A DNA stretch of 64,000 bases from Polynucleobacter sp. Tro8-14-1. Lineage in GTDB: Bacteria; Pseudomonadota; Gammaproteobacteria; Burkholderiales; Burkholderiaceae. Shown piece after piece: positions 45,507 to 54,488 of the stretch. A program made the position numbers and the translations under genes. Under the pieces are notes generated by a model. The model was not told where the DNA came from, did not search any database, and saw only the letters and a program-made list of their open reading frames with translations. The DNA lies in assembly GCF_018881655.1 (NCBI RefSeq), contig NZ_JACVPX010000001.1:310001-374000 (forward strand), in the 5' to 3' direction. Each line of letters begins with the position of its first letter. Positions within the stretch are counted from its first letter, which is position 1.

Positions 45507-45686
45507 ATGAAGACCCCAGACAAGCGTTGCTGTGGCTCAGGCGTATGCATCATTAATGATGCAGGTGAGTGTTGGTGTGGGCAAGTTTGGGATGGCGAAA
45601 AAATGTCTGCCCCTAGTTTGAGCTTGCCAATTAAGCAAGATGCGGTTAAGGAATCGGATCCAAGCAAGTTGAAGCCTGAATCTTAG
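45507..45686 (+). CDS. Small cysteine-rich protein, 59 residues
   Basis: A short frame starting MKTPDKRCCGSGVCIINDAG and continuing ECWCGQVWDG. Five cysteines in the first half, including a CWC, suggest a metal-binding fold similar to the Cys-rich CWC type. It lies convergent with the DUF4149 gene, 12 bases apart, in a gap otherwise empty. The ribosome site is poor (TTAGGC at distance), so the start is uncertain. No function can be given. Confidence 0.55.
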   Translation: MKTPDKRCCGSGVCIINDAGECWCGQVWDGEKMSAPSLSLPIKQDAVKESDPSKLKPES

Positions 45687-45698
45687 CCACCAATCTAT

Positions 45699-46076
45699 TT
45701 ATGACGTTTTGACCAAAAGATAAATAAAAGCAATCAACTGAAATAAGTTGATAGCAACGCTTGCACCATGCAATAAATGAAAGTGACGACTTTTGCCCTG
45801 ATCTTTGGCCTCATTAATTTTTCCAGTCAGGTAGAAGAGGGTAAAGGCAAATAGTAGTGCGCAGATCGCCAATAAAATCTTGCTATCTCCATCAGCCACG
45901 GTAAAAATGCAGGCAGTGGTAATCAGGCCTAGGCAAGCATAGTACTTGGGAAAGAAGTTGCGAACATACTTGCCAGACCATTCAGTGGGTAGCACCTTAA
46001 AAACAGTTGGGGCTACAACGATAGTAAAGAAAAGCATGATGCCAACCATAGCCGATATCAGGTAATTAGTGATCAT
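45699..46076 (-). CDS. DUF4149 membrane protein
   Basis: A 125-residue protein with four hydrophobic helices. The conserved stretches GIMLFFTIVVAPTVFKVL, VRNFFPKYYACLG and FHLLHGASVAINLFQLIAF are typical of DUF4149 (TMEM205-like) inner-membrane proteins. Function is unknown. It follows the DUF2236 gene by 18 bases in the same direction, so the pair is probably one operon. Confidence 0.82.
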   Translation of the reverse strand: MITNYLISAMVGIMLFFTIVVAPTVFKVLPTEWSGKYVRNFFPKYYACLGLITTACIFTVADGDSKILLAICALLFAFTLFYLTGKINEAKDQGKSRHFHLLHGASVAINLFQLIAFIYLLVKTS

Positions 46077-46094
46077 GACGTCTTCCCAAATAAA

Positions 46095-46955
46095 TTATCC
46101 ATAAACTCTACGGAGCGAGTGGGCGGCCACCCCATCCTTAAGGGCCTCGCGAATCGGTACTGAAATTAAATCGACACTCTTTTTCACTGCTAAGCGCTCA
46201 ATCAGGCTAGGAGTTGGCCTTTTGATAAATGGGTAGACCCAATCCGGCAGGTTTAGATAGCCGGCACGAGTAATGAGTTTGATAAAGGGCTTTGCAGCAA
46301 GCTTACTAGGAAAGTTCTCGAGCAAATCGAGGATACTTTTTGCGCGTTCTCCAAAGTAAAGCTCAGGAATATAGTGTTGAATTGCACTATCTGTTTTAGC
46401 ATAGGTGACGGGCAAATTATGGGCGCCCATTCTTTCGCCTAGGGATTTCATTTCAACAAAGTATTGATCCTTGTCTTGTGAGCTCAGCTTTTCTTTTCTA
46501 TAGTCTTCAAAAGCCTGCATAAAGCTATGCGTTTCTGTGAGATGAACCCAGGCTAGTAGGTGTGGATCGGTAGCCGAATATGGTTTTCCGAATTCATCAA
46601 AGCCATTAATCTTTGCATGAATCTGATTAACCCTTTCAATAATTTTTTCTGCCATCTCATTTGATCCATAGGTGGTAGCGGCAATGAAGAAAGCCGTTCT
46701 ACCGAGCCTACCTTTAAGGTCCTCTCTAAAGCTAGAGTGATCCCATACTCCTGCTAAGGCTTGTGGATGAAGAGCTTGCATGATCAGCGAGCTAATGCCG
46801 CCAATCATCATTGAAATAAAGTCCGCATGAACTTTCCAGGCAATAGATTCCGGGCCAAAGAGGCCGCGATCGCCTGCTGGCGTTAGAAAGGCAACCGGGG
46901 GCCCACCACCGCCCACCATTTCACGAATCGTTTTGCGAATAAGCTCATCAAGCAT
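46095..46955 (-). CDS. Oxygenase MpaB-family protein (DUF2236)
   Basis: A 286-residue DUF2236/MpaB-like protein. The family motif region WKVHADFISMMIGGISSLIM, continuing QALHPQALAGVWDHS, holds the conserved His. LLAWVHLTETHSFMQAFE and a C-terminal TPSLIERL follow. Members include the heme latex oxygenase relatives and MpaB. The true substrate is not known here. It starts four bases after the LON-domain gene and probably shares its transcript. Confidence 0.82.
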   Translation of the reverse strand: MLDELIRKTIREMVGGGGPPVAFLTPAGDRGLFGPESIAWKVHADFISMMIGGISSLIMQALHPQALAGVWDHSSFREDLKGRLGRTAFFIAATTYGSNEMAEKIIERVNQIHAKINGFDEFGKPYSATDPHLLAWVHLTETHSFMQAFEDYRKEKLSSQDKDQYFVEMKSLGERMGAHNLPVTYAKTDSAIQHYIPELYFGERAKSILDLLENFPSKLAAKPFIKLITRAGYLNLPDWVYPFIKRPTPSLIERLAVKKSVDLISVPIREALKDGVAAHSLRRVYG

Positions 46956-46959
46956 GGAT

Positions 46960-47601
46960 TTAGTGCAGCATGAGATTGCTTAAGCCATCGTCTTCAATAA
47001 TTTCCGTAACTAGGTCAAGTCTGATTCTGGGATTAGTTTGGGCTAGTAGATGGTTCTTTTGGGCCAAGGAGATGGGTAACAGTTCTGCAAGGCGATTAGA
47101 CACCCAGCCGCAGTCATCTGTTTTGAAGGGTTTCTTAAACGGGGATTCTTCTAATAAATCTTCACTTTGAATCACTGAAATAATTTCATTCAATAGTTTC
47201 ACAACCTTTTGATGTTCTTCAGGGATAGGGGTAACGGGATCATTCGCTAGAAGCTCAATTTCACCAATCCACAGACCATTAGCCTCTTGTTGGCTATGAA
47301 GAAGCTTAAAGCGCTGCGTTCCAGATGACTTAGTCATATACAAGGCGGGTTGAATAGGGTCAAAATCTTCAATAAGAGCCAGAGTTCCGATTTGGGAAAA
47401 AACCAGGGGCGAATCTTCTTTGGAGTCCTTGTCTTTCATGATGCTAACAACGCCAAATTCTGTTTTTTCACGCAAGCATGTCTTAATCATGTCGAGGTAG
47501 CGTGCCTCAAAGATCTTGAGGGCAATTACGCCGTCCGGAAATAGTACGGTTCCCAACGGGAATAGCGGTATTTTTCGAGTGGTGGAGTCTAAATTAGTCA
47601 T
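46960..47601 (-). CDS. LON substrate-binding-domain protein
   Basis: A 213-residue stand-alone LON N-terminal domain. It starts IPLFPLGTVLFPDGVIALKI and contains FEARYLDMIKTCLREKTEFG and GTLALIEDF. It lacks the AAA+ and protease parts of Lon. Such proteins are common next to housekeeping genes in Burkholderiales and may bind unfolded proteins; the role is untested. It heads the LON-DUF2236-DUF4149 run. Confidence 0.87.
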   Translation of the reverse strand: MTNLDSTTRKIPLFPLGTVLFPDGVIALKIFEARYLDMIKTCLREKTEFGVVSIMKDKDSKEDSPLVFSQIGTLALIEDFDPIQPALYMTKSSGTQRFKLLHSQQEANGLWIGEIELLANDPVTPIPEEHQKVVKLLNEIISVIQSEDLLEESPFKKPFKTDDCGWVSNRLAELLPISLAQKNHLLAQTNPRIRLDLVTEIIEDDGLSNLMLH

Positions 47602-47733
47602 GTAATCAATGTAATGGATTTGAATAATTTTTGCTGACGCGAATCTCGCGGTAAATACCCCCCAGTTTTAATCTGCGCTCAGCAATAAATGCATTTTCCG
47701 TTTACATTTGAGGTTCACCAATAAGAGGTAAAA

Positions 47734-47883
47734 ATGATCCAAAAACTTCGTGTCAAACTCGCTCGCTGGATTCTGGGTAAGCATTGCCCTTGTTATCAAA
47801 TGGGATATCACTCGATGGTAGATTTTCAACAAAGAAGCGCGGATCAATTGGCGAAATCTCAAGAGCGTAGCAAAAGCCAATAA
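47734..47883 (+). CDS. Small hypothetical protein, 49 residues
   Basis: A 49-residue frame with a good ribosome site (AAGAGG, seven bases before ATG 47734). It reads MIQKLRVKLARWILGKHCPC then YQMGYHSMVDFQQRSADQLA. A basic, possibly amphipathic N-terminus precedes a CPC motif. It lies 33 bases upstream of the DUF2244 gene in the same direction. Its size and position in the 315-base gap suggest a real small gene. The family is not known to me. Confidence 0.5.
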   Translation: MIQKLRVKLARWILGKHCPCYQMGYHSMVDFQQRSADQLAKSQERSKSQ

Positions 47884-47916
47884 GCTCTCACTATTCATTT
47901 CCAGAACTACATCAAT

Positions 47917-48345
47917 ATGAAGCGCTGGCAAATGCGCAGAAACTGCGCACTGACTCCCAGGCAGCTCCTCAAGTTCTATATTGTCCTGGTTTGTCTCTCC
48001 CTAACAGTTGCAACTGGGTTTTTTTTGGCAGGCGTTTGGGTCATTCCCATTTTTACAGCTTTGGAGCTTTGTGCGGTAACGCTCGGATTTCTAATTTACT
48101 GTAGACATGCGTTAGATTGTGAAACGATTGAGATTGATGACAAACGTCTTCTGGTCAAAAAATTCATTGGCTACAAAGAGACTGTGTATGAGCTGAATAC
48201 GCAGTGGGCCAAAATTGAATTGCCATCGGAAGGCTCGAAAGTCTTTCACATCAGCCAATCAAGCCTACGTATAGAGCTGGGTCAGTTTCTAAGACCAGAG
48301 CAGCAGATACCCTTGATTGCTGCGGTTCGAGCTCACCTAGGTTGA
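47917..48345 (+). CDS. DUF2244 membrane protein
   Basis: A 142-residue protein with two membrane helices (FYIVLVCLSLTVATGFFLAG; PIFTALELCAVTLGFLIYC) and the DUF2244 features RNCALTPRQL, YCRHALDCETIEIDD and LRIELGQFL. In many Proteobacteria such genes accompany cytochrome oxidase genes. Here none is near. The function is unknown. The gene overlaps a convergent membrane-protein gene by nine bases. Confidence 0.85.
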   Translation: MKRWQMRRNCALTPRQLLKFYIVLVCLSLTVATGFFLAGVWVIPIFTALELCAVTLGFLIYCRHALDCETIEIDDKRLLVKKFIGYKETVYELNTQWAKIELPSEGSKVFHISQSSLRIELGQFLRPEQQIPLIAAVRAHLG

Positions 48346-48828
48346 TTTTGAGTCAACCAAACGCCATGCCACCAAAATACTAGCAATGATCTGCGTAAGT
48401 AGCAGCATCAGGGTCAAGATATTCAAAACCTGAAAGTAATTAGCAAACGGCGAGAGCATGACTGGCGTGCCGTCTAATAATGCCGTTTCACGCAAGTAAT
48501 CCATGCGAGGTATGAGAAGAAAGCTAACCACTGCAACTGCCATCATCATTATTAGTAAAGGAAGGCGGATATTCTTAAGTGGAAACAAACCCCTTTTAAT
48601 GAGAACGTTGGCAATACTTAAGATTGCGAACGCACATCCTAAAAAGTAATTGGAAAGATGCTGAACTACTATGTGCGCCACCATACCTGCGGCTTGTGAA
48701 TCACTAATTAATAAATAAGCCGCTAGACAGCTAATGGCTTGAGAAATGAATCCGCCAGCCAGAATACAAGCGAGAAAGCGCAGTAGCCGATAGGCTTGGG
48801 GGTGCTGGGGTCTAATTATTTCAACCAT
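48337..48828 (-). CDS. Integral membrane protein, unknown function
   Basis: A 163-residue protein with four to five hydrophobic segments (LRFLACILAGGFISQAISCL; LSNYFLGCAFAILSIANVL; LPLLIMMMAVAVVSFLLIP; LTLMLLLTQIIASILVAWRL). The layout resembles small proteins such as DUF4149 relatives, but I do not see a firm family match. It overlaps the DUF2244 gene tail and is divergent from the Rrf2-type regulator. Confidence 0.65.
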   Translation of the reverse strand: MVEIIRPQHPQAYRLLRFLACILAGGFISQAISCLAAYLLISDSQAAGMVAHIVVQHLSNYFLGCAFAILSIANVLIKRGLFPLKNIRLPLLIMMMAVAVVSFLLIPRMDYLRETALLDGTPVMLSPFANYFQVLNILTLMLLLTQIIASILVAWRLVDSKST

Positions 48829-48903
48829 AAGTTAGATAGGGTTAATTAATGCGCTGCAGCACACTTTTGGGATCAGTTTCATACTAGATCCAATCTAACT
48901 TTT

Positions 48904-49506
48904 ATGTCGAAAGCCCCTATGGAAGTCACTAAAGCAGTCAGGGTAGCTCTCAATACCCTCGTAGATATTGCAAGCCATTCAGCAAATGGGCAGCTTGTCC
49001 CTGCGCCAGAGATAGCAAAAAGACAACATATATCAGTCAGTCGTATCGAACTTTTGCTGCGCCCACTAAGGGAGTCGGGTCTTGTGACTGCAGTTAGAGG
49101 TCGGGCAGGCGGGTATCAACTTTCAAAGGATCCTAGAATTATTACCATCAAGGATATCGTTCTAGCAATGAACCTAATTAAGAAGAAAAAAGTGGAGGTA
49201 TCGGATATTGCTAAAGAGCTCTATCAATCACTTGAAACCTATATGATGAGCTGCATTTCTAATGTGACTCTCGCCTCTGCTATCAAAGACTGCATTCCAC
49301 GCTTTAGCGAAGTAAAGACTGCGCCAGAGCGAAAGCAATACTTACCAATAGAAAAGCAAGCTACCCCTAGTCTCGAAAAAAAGAAAAAAGGCGAAACTCA
49401 AAAGGTTGTTAAAACAAGCTTTAAAAAAGTTGAGGATGTGCCTCGCGGGCCAAACTCTATTTTTAGTTTTGCTGACTATCTGAATAGAGTTTCATCTGCA
49501 AGCTAA
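48904..49506 (+). CDS. Rrf2-family transcriptional regulator
   Basis: A 200-residue winged-helix regulator. The Rrf2 fold is seen in VTKAVRVALNTLVDIASH, ISVSRIELLLRPLRESGLV and GRAGGYQLSKDPRIITIKDI. IscR-type proteins use three spaced cysteines for a 2Fe-2S cluster. This protein has only two in the matching region (MMSCISN, IKDCIPR), so cluster binding is doubtful. A long basic tail (EKKKKGETQKVVKTSFKKV) ends in an ordered FSFADYLNRV. Targets are unknown; it is not in an isc operon. Confidence 0.82.
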   Translation: MSKAPMEVTKAVRVALNTLVDIASHSANGQLVPAPEIAKRQHISVSRIELLLRPLRESGLVTAVRGRAGGYQLSKDPRIITIKDIVLAMNLIKKKKVEVSDIAKELYQSLETYMMSCISNVTLASAIKDCIPRFSEVKTAPERKQYLPIEKQATPSLEKKKKGETQKVVKTSFKKVEDVPRGPNSIFSFADYLNRVSSAS

Positions 49507-49526
49507 ATGGAATTAACGGTTCTAGC

Positions 49527-50930
49527 GTGAACAGTCAGCGTGGCCCTTACCCAGATTTAGCTTTTGTAGATATTGAAACCACAGGGTCTCATTTCGATCG
49601 TGACCGCATTACTGAAATTGGAATTAAAACCCTAGCGGGTAATCAGGTTCAGATGTGGGAAAAGTTGATTGATCCTCAAACCTATATCCCACAAAATATT
49701 CAAAGACTGACTGGCATTTCTCCATCAATGGTCCAAGGGCGGCCTTGTTTTTCTGAGTTGGCTGAAGATTTAAAAAAAGAGCTTGAGGGAAAAATATTTG
49801 TCGCTCATAACGCTCGCTTTGATTATGGTTTTATCAAGGCCTCTTTTAAGAGGGTTGGCATTGACTTTAAGCCTAAAGTTTTATGTACCGTAAAGCTATC
49901 TCGATTACTTTTCCCAGATCAGCCACGTCATAACCTCGACACCATCATTAGTACGCATGGACTGAAGGTAAGTGCTAGACATCGTGCACTAGGGGATGCT
50001 GATTTATTGCTTCAATTTTGGCGTGTGTGTGAGTCAAAGTTTGGGCAAGAAAAGTTAAATGAGGCGATAAACCAACTCATTGGCAATGCTAGTCTTCCCC
50101 CTAACATAGACCAGGGTGTAATTGACTCCATACCCGATGGCCCAGGTTGCTATATCTTTTATGGAGAAAATAAGACCCCTCTTTATATTGGCAAAAGTAT
50201 TTCTTTGCGGAGCAGGGTGATGGGGCATTTTCAGGGTGCTTTAACGCAACGTAAAGAAATGAAACTTTCTTTGCAGGTTCGCGATATTGATTGGATCGAG
50301 ACGAGTGGAGAGCTAGGCGCTTTAATTCTTGAGTCGAGATTGATAAAAGAGCGTATGCCTTCTCTGAATATTAAGCTACGTAGATCAAAGGATCTTTGTG
50401 CCTGGAGCTTAGAGGAGGATGTTAGTGGTGTTCTGACACCTTCTTTAGTAACTCATCATCATTTGGCTCCTGGTTTGCAAGATAATTTATACGGCTTGTT
50501 CTATAGCAAGCGAGAGGCGCATGCTTATTTAAAGGCATTGGCAAAAAAACACCATTTATGCGAAGCCTTGCTTGGCTTGGAGAAGCGTATTGAGGGTAAA
50601 TCTTGCTTTGGCTATCAAGTAAAGCAATGCAGTGGAACCTGCATCAACATTACCCCTATCGCCTTACATAATTTGCAGTTAAAAACAGCCATGGACCTCT
50701 TTAAGGTTCAGGTTTGGCCATATTCTGGAGCCATTGCCATTAAAGAGGGTGGTGAGATGATTGTGGTCGATAAATGGTGCTATTTGGGTACTGCGATTAA
50801 TCAGGATGAGCTTTATGAGTTGGCACAGTCGGGTGAAGTGGAGTTTGATCTCGACATCTATAAGATAGTCAAAAAGGCGCTATCGGGTGCCTATAGAAAT
50901 CAAGTGATTCGGATTGGTGTAGATAAATGA
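49527..50930 (+). CDS. DnaQ-type exonuclease fused to GIY-YIG (UvrC N-terminal-like) endonuclease
   Basis: A 467-residue fusion starting at GTG. Residues about 9-170 are a DEDDh 3'-5' exonuclease (FVDIETTG; HNARFDYGF; HRALGDAD). Residues about 200-290 are a GIY-YIG nuclease as in UvrC and Cho (GPGCYIFYGENKTPLYIGKS; LGALILESRLIKERMP). The C-terminal part resembles the Cho-like extension. Such proteins nick or trim damaged or mismatched DNA. Its stop overlaps the cryptochrome-DASH gene start by four bases, supporting a repair role. Confidence 0.87.
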   Translation: MNSQRGPYPDLAFVDIETTGSHFDRDRITEIGIKTLAGNQVQMWEKLIDPQTYIPQNIQRLTGISPSMVQGRPCFSELAEDLKKELEGKIFVAHNARFDYGFIKASFKRVGIDFKPKVLCTVKLSRLLFPDQPRHNLDTIISTHGLKVSARHRALGDADLLLQFWRVCESKFGQEKLNEAINQLIGNASLPPNIDQGVIDSIPDGPGCYIFYGENKTPLYIGKSISLRSRVMGHFQGALTQRKEMKLSLQVRDIDWIETSGELGALILESRLIKERMPSLNIKLRRSKDLCAWSLEEDVSGVLTPSLVTHHHLAPGLQDNLYGLFYSKREAHAYLKALAKKHHLCEALLGLEKRIEGKSCFGYQVKQCSGTCINITPIALHNLQLKTAMDLFKVQVWPYSGAIAIKEGGEMIVVDKWCYLGTAINQDELYELAQSGEVEFDLDIYKIVKKALSGAYRNQVIRIGVDK

Positions 50931-52180
50931 CAACTGCAATCTATTGGTTTAGAAATGATCTCCGTCTGGAAGATAACCCATCGTTTTTGCAGGCATGCAA
51001 GTCAGCGGATCATCTGCTACCAGTCTATATTCATCAGACCAACTTAGAGCAAGATACCGCATGGGGATTTCCGAGGATGGGGGAGCATCGTCGGGTATTT
51101 TTAGATCAAACCCTTCAGGAATTACGTGGTCAGCTACGAGAACTGGGATCGGACCTATATGAGGTCGCTGGTGATGTCTTGCATGTGTTTGAGAAATTGA
51201 AAAGTCAGATTCAAGCAGATCTTATTTATTGCGAGCAAATTCAGGCGCCTGAAGAATTAGAGCAAGTGGCGCTATTAAGTGCTGCTGGATTTAAGATTCA
51301 TTCAAGATGGCAATCGAGTATGTTGGATGCTCACTCTCTACCATTTGCATTGGAAGAGATGCCAGATATCTTTACCCAATTCCGTCAGCAAGTAGAAAAG
51401 AGGGGCTTAAGATTTTCCGTCCCTGTCGATTCTCCCAAAAGCATACCTTCATTGCCTGCTATCGAAATACCCTCTATCAAAGCATTCAACAGCAACATTT
51501 CATCTAGTATCGGAAATTTTTTTGGTGGGGAGCAGAGTGCTCATATGCATATTCGGCAATATTTTGAGCGAGGCCTTCCTGATACTTACAAACAAACACG
51601 TAATGAGCTGATTGGTATGGACTACTCCAGCAAATTCTCTCCATGGCTGGCCCAGGGTTGTTGCTCTGCGGGCTGCATTGCAAAGCAATTAGCAGATTAT
51701 GAATTTTGCTATGGGGCAAATGATGGAACCTACTGGCTTTGGTTTGAGCTGCTTTGGAGAGACTACTTCCGGTTTCTGCACTTTAAATATGGCAAAAGAC
51801 TCTACAACTCCAAAGGTTTAAGTAGGGTGTCTAGCAATCAGTTTGATGGTGAAAATTTCTATCAATGGTCGTCTGGCGCTACCGGGGAGTCACTGATAGA
51901 TGCTGGCATGCGTGAATTGAAAAAAACGGGCTATCTATCCAATCGTATGCGTCAAATTGTGGCGAGCTATTGGATTTATGATATGAAGGGTGATTGGCAA
52001 GCAGGTTCTGCTTGGTTTGAATATCAATTGATTGACTATGATGTTTATAGCAATCAAGGCAACTGGTTATATATTGCCGGCAAGGGCACTGATCCTAGAG
52101 GGGGTAGGCCTTTTAATGTGGCTAAGCAAACCCAAGATTATGATCGGGATGGCATATATCGCCAAATGTGGCTGACATAG
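50927..52180 (+). CDS. Cryptochrome/photolyase, DASH type
   Basis: A 417-residue photolyase-superfamily protein. The N-terminal antenna domain (IYWFRNDLRLEDNPSFLQAC) and FAD domain (WFELLWRDYFRFLHFKYG; RMRQIVASYWIYDMKGDW) are visible. The DASH-like end reads YDVYSNQGNWLYIAGKGTDP and PFNVAKQTQDYD. DASH proteins repair thymine dimers in single-stranded DNA with blue light. The ATG overlaps the upstream nuclease stop (ATGA), so both are made together. Confidence 0.88.
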   Translation: MTTAIYWFRNDLRLEDNPSFLQACKSADHLLPVYIHQTNLEQDTAWGFPRMGEHRRVFLDQTLQELRGQLRELGSDLYEVAGDVLHVFEKLKSQIQADLIYCEQIQAPEELEQVALLSAAGFKIHSRWQSSMLDAHSLPFALEEMPDIFTQFRQQVEKRGLRFSVPVDSPKSIPSLPAIEIPSIKAFNSNISSSIGNFFGGEQSAHMHIRQYFERGLPDTYKQTRNELIGMDYSSKFSPWLAQGCCSAGCIAKQLADYEFCYGANDGTYWLWFELLWRDYFRFLHFKYGKRLYNSKGLSRVSSNQFDGENFYQWSSGATGESLIDAGMRELKKTGYLSNRMRQIVASYWIYDMKGDWQAGSAWFEYQLIDYDVYSNQGNWLYIAGKGTDPRGGRPFNVAKQTQDYDRDGIYRQMWLT

Positions 52181-52261
52181 CCTTTAAAGCCATTCCGCAG
52201 ATGGTGTTGGGATGGATAATGATGCTCACAACATTTTTTTCGCTATTTTGGAAGCATCCCC

Positions 52262-54463
52262 ATGGAAATCAAAGTCAACTTTCTCGATAAGCTTCGTTTA
52301 GAAGCAAAGTTCGATGACTTCACGGTTATTGCTGACCAGCCTATTCGATATAAGGGCGATGGATCTGCGCCAGGACCATTTGATTACTTCTTAGCTTCAT
52401 CTGCTTTATGTGCAGCTTACTTTGTAAAGCTGTATTGCGAAACTCGGAATATTTCTACCGAGAATATTCGTCTCTCACAAAACAATATTGTCGACCCAGA
52501 AAATCGCTACAAACAAATCTTTAGAATTCAAGTTGAGCTGCCGGCCGATATTTCAGCAACGGATCGACAAGGTATTCTGCGCTCAATTGAGCGTTGTACG
52601 GTTAAGAAGGTGGTACAGGAAGGTCCCGAATTTGTTATTGAGCAGGTTGCCAATCTTGATGCTGATGCTCAGAGCCTACTGACTCTAAAGCCTGATGCTA
52701 GTGTTAGCACCCACATTCTGGGTAAAGATTTGCCCCTGGAGCAAACCATTGCCAATATGTCGGGTCTTTTGGCTAATCTGGGTATTAAGATCGAAATCGC
52801 TTCGTGGCGCAACCTGATTCCGAATGTATGGTCCTTGCATATTCGTGATGCGCATTCCCCGATGTGCTTTACCAATGGCAAAGGGGCAACCAAAGAAAGT
52901 GCTTTGGCTTCTGCTTTGGGTGAATATATCGAGCGCTTAAGTAATAACCATTTCTATGCTGGCGCTTACTGGGGCGAGGACATTGCTAATGCAGAGTTTG
53001 TGCATTACCCCAATGAGCGTTGGTTCAAGCCCGGCAAGAAAGATGCATTGCCCACTGAAATTCTGGATGAATATTGTCAAAATATTTATAACCCAGATGG
53101 AGAGCTAAAAGCTTCGCATCTAGTGGATACGAATTCCGGTAATGTAGAGCGCGGCATCTGTTCATTGCCCTATGTGCGGCAATCCGACGGCGAGACTGTG
53201 TATTTTCCATCCAACCTGATTGAGAATCTGTTCGTGAGTAATGGTATGAGCGCCGGCAATACCTTAGCCGAAGCCCAGGTGCAGTGCTTGTCAGAGATTT
53301 TTGAGCGAGCAGTAAAGCGTGAAATTCTGGAAAGCGAAATTGCATTGCCGGATGTGCCGCAGGAAGTGCTCGCGAAGTATCCCGGCATTCTGGCTGGCAT
53401 TCAGAGTCTGGAGGAGCAGGGCTTCCCAGTATTAGTTAAAGATGCATCTCTAGGCGGCATCTATCCAGTGATGTGCGTTACCTTAATGAACCCAAGAACA
53501 GGTGGTGTCTTTGCCTCATTTGGCGCACATCCAAGTCTTGAAGTTGCTTTAGAGAGAAGTTTGACTGAGTTATTGCAAGGTCGAAGCTTAGAAGGTCTGA
53601 ATGATTTGCCCCCACCTACCTTTGCCAGCGAGGCGGTGACTGAGCCTAATAATTTTGTTGAGCACTTCATTGATTCCAGCGGCATTGTGTCCTGGCGTTT
53701 CTTCAGCGCCAAATCAGATTATGAATTTGTAGAGTGGGACTTCTCTAGCAGGGGTGAGGATTCGAATATTAGAGAAGCTGAAACTCTGTTCGGTATTCTG
53801 AAAAAGATTGGCAAGGAGGCTTATGTAGCCGTCTATGATCAGCTGGGCGCAACAGCCTGCAGGATTTTAGTGCCAGGATATTCTGAGGTTTATCCGATCG
53901 AAGACTTGATTTGGGATAACACTAATAAATCTTTATTATTCCGCTCTGATATTTTGAACTTATCTCAACTTGACGATGCCAGTCTAGCGTCGCTACTGGA
54001 CCGCCTTGAGAATAGCGAACTAGATGAGTATGGCGACATCGCCACATTAATTGGCATTGAGTTTGATGAGAATACCGTTTGGGGTCAACTTACTGTGTTG
54101 GAGTTAAAGTTGTTAATTCATCTTGCCATGAAGCAATTTGATGAAGCGCATGAACTGGTCGGTGCATTTCTTCAATACAACGACAATACAGTAGAGCGTA
54201 AATTGTTTTACCAGGCTCTAGATGCCGCCCTTGAAGTTTACCTAGATGATGAATTAGAGATGTCAGACTATGAATTGAACTTCCGCCGTATGTATGGTGA
54301 CGCTAGGATGGATGCCGTTTTAGGTTCAATCGATGGCAGTGTTCGTTTCTATGGTTTAACGCCAACAAGTATGAAGTTAGAGGGGTTAGACAGGCATCAT
54401 CGTTTGATCGATAGCTATCGGAAGCTACATAAGGCAAGAGCTAGTAGCGCTAAGTCTCAGTAA
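52262..54463 (+). CDS. OsmC-YcaO fusion protein
   Basis: A 733-residue protein with an N-terminal OsmC-like domain (about 1-140; YKGDGSAPGPFDYFLASSAL) joined to a YcaO cyclodehydratase-like domain (about 180-560; FTNGKGATKESALASALGEY; AGNTLAEAQVQCLSEIFERA). A helical C-terminal part follows. YcaO uses ATP to activate amide bonds, and E. coli YcaO influences RimO-dependent S12 methylthiolation. OsmC domains reduce peroxides with a cysteine. No RiPP precursor or partner is near. The fusion is known in other bacteria. Confidence 0.85.
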   Translation: MEIKVNFLDKLRLEAKFDDFTVIADQPIRYKGDGSAPGPFDYFLASSALCAAYFVKLYCETRNISTENIRLSQNNIVDPENRYKQIFRIQVELPADISATDRQGILRSIERCTVKKVVQEGPEFVIEQVANLDADAQSLLTLKPDASVSTHILGKDLPLEQTIANMSGLLANLGIKIEIASWRNLIPNVWSLHIRDAHSPMCFTNGKGATKESALASALGEYIERLSNNHFYAGAYWGEDIANAEFVHYPNERWFKPGKKDALPTEILDEYCQNIYNPDGELKASHLVDTNSGNVERGICSLPYVRQSDGETVYFPSNLIENLFVSNGMSAGNTLAEAQVQCLSEIFERAVKREILESEIALPDVPQEVLAKYPGILAGIQSLEEQGFPVLVKDASLGGIYPVMCVTLMNPRTGGVFASFGAHPSLEVALERSLTELLQGRSLEGLNDLPPPTFASEAVTEPNNFVEHFIDSSGIVSWRFFSAKSDYEFVEWDFSSRGEDSNIREAETLFGILKKIGKEAYVAVYDQLGATACRILVPGYSEVYPIEDLIWDNTNKSLLFRSDILNLSQLDDASLASLLDRLENSELDEYGDIATLIGIEFDENTVWGQLTVLELKLLIHLAMKQFDEAHELVGAFLQYNDNTVERKLFYQALDAALEVYLDDELEMSDYELNFRRMYGDARMDAVLGSIDGSVRFYGLTPTSMKLEGLDRHHRLIDSYRKLHKARASSAKSQ

Positions 54464-54488
54464 AACCCAACAAAGCAAGAGGATACCA

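Noticed and set aside
53025..53345. Minus-strand open frame of 106 residues inside the OsmC-YcaO gene
   Set aside because: It lies wholly inside a well-supported gene on the other strand and has no recognisable features.
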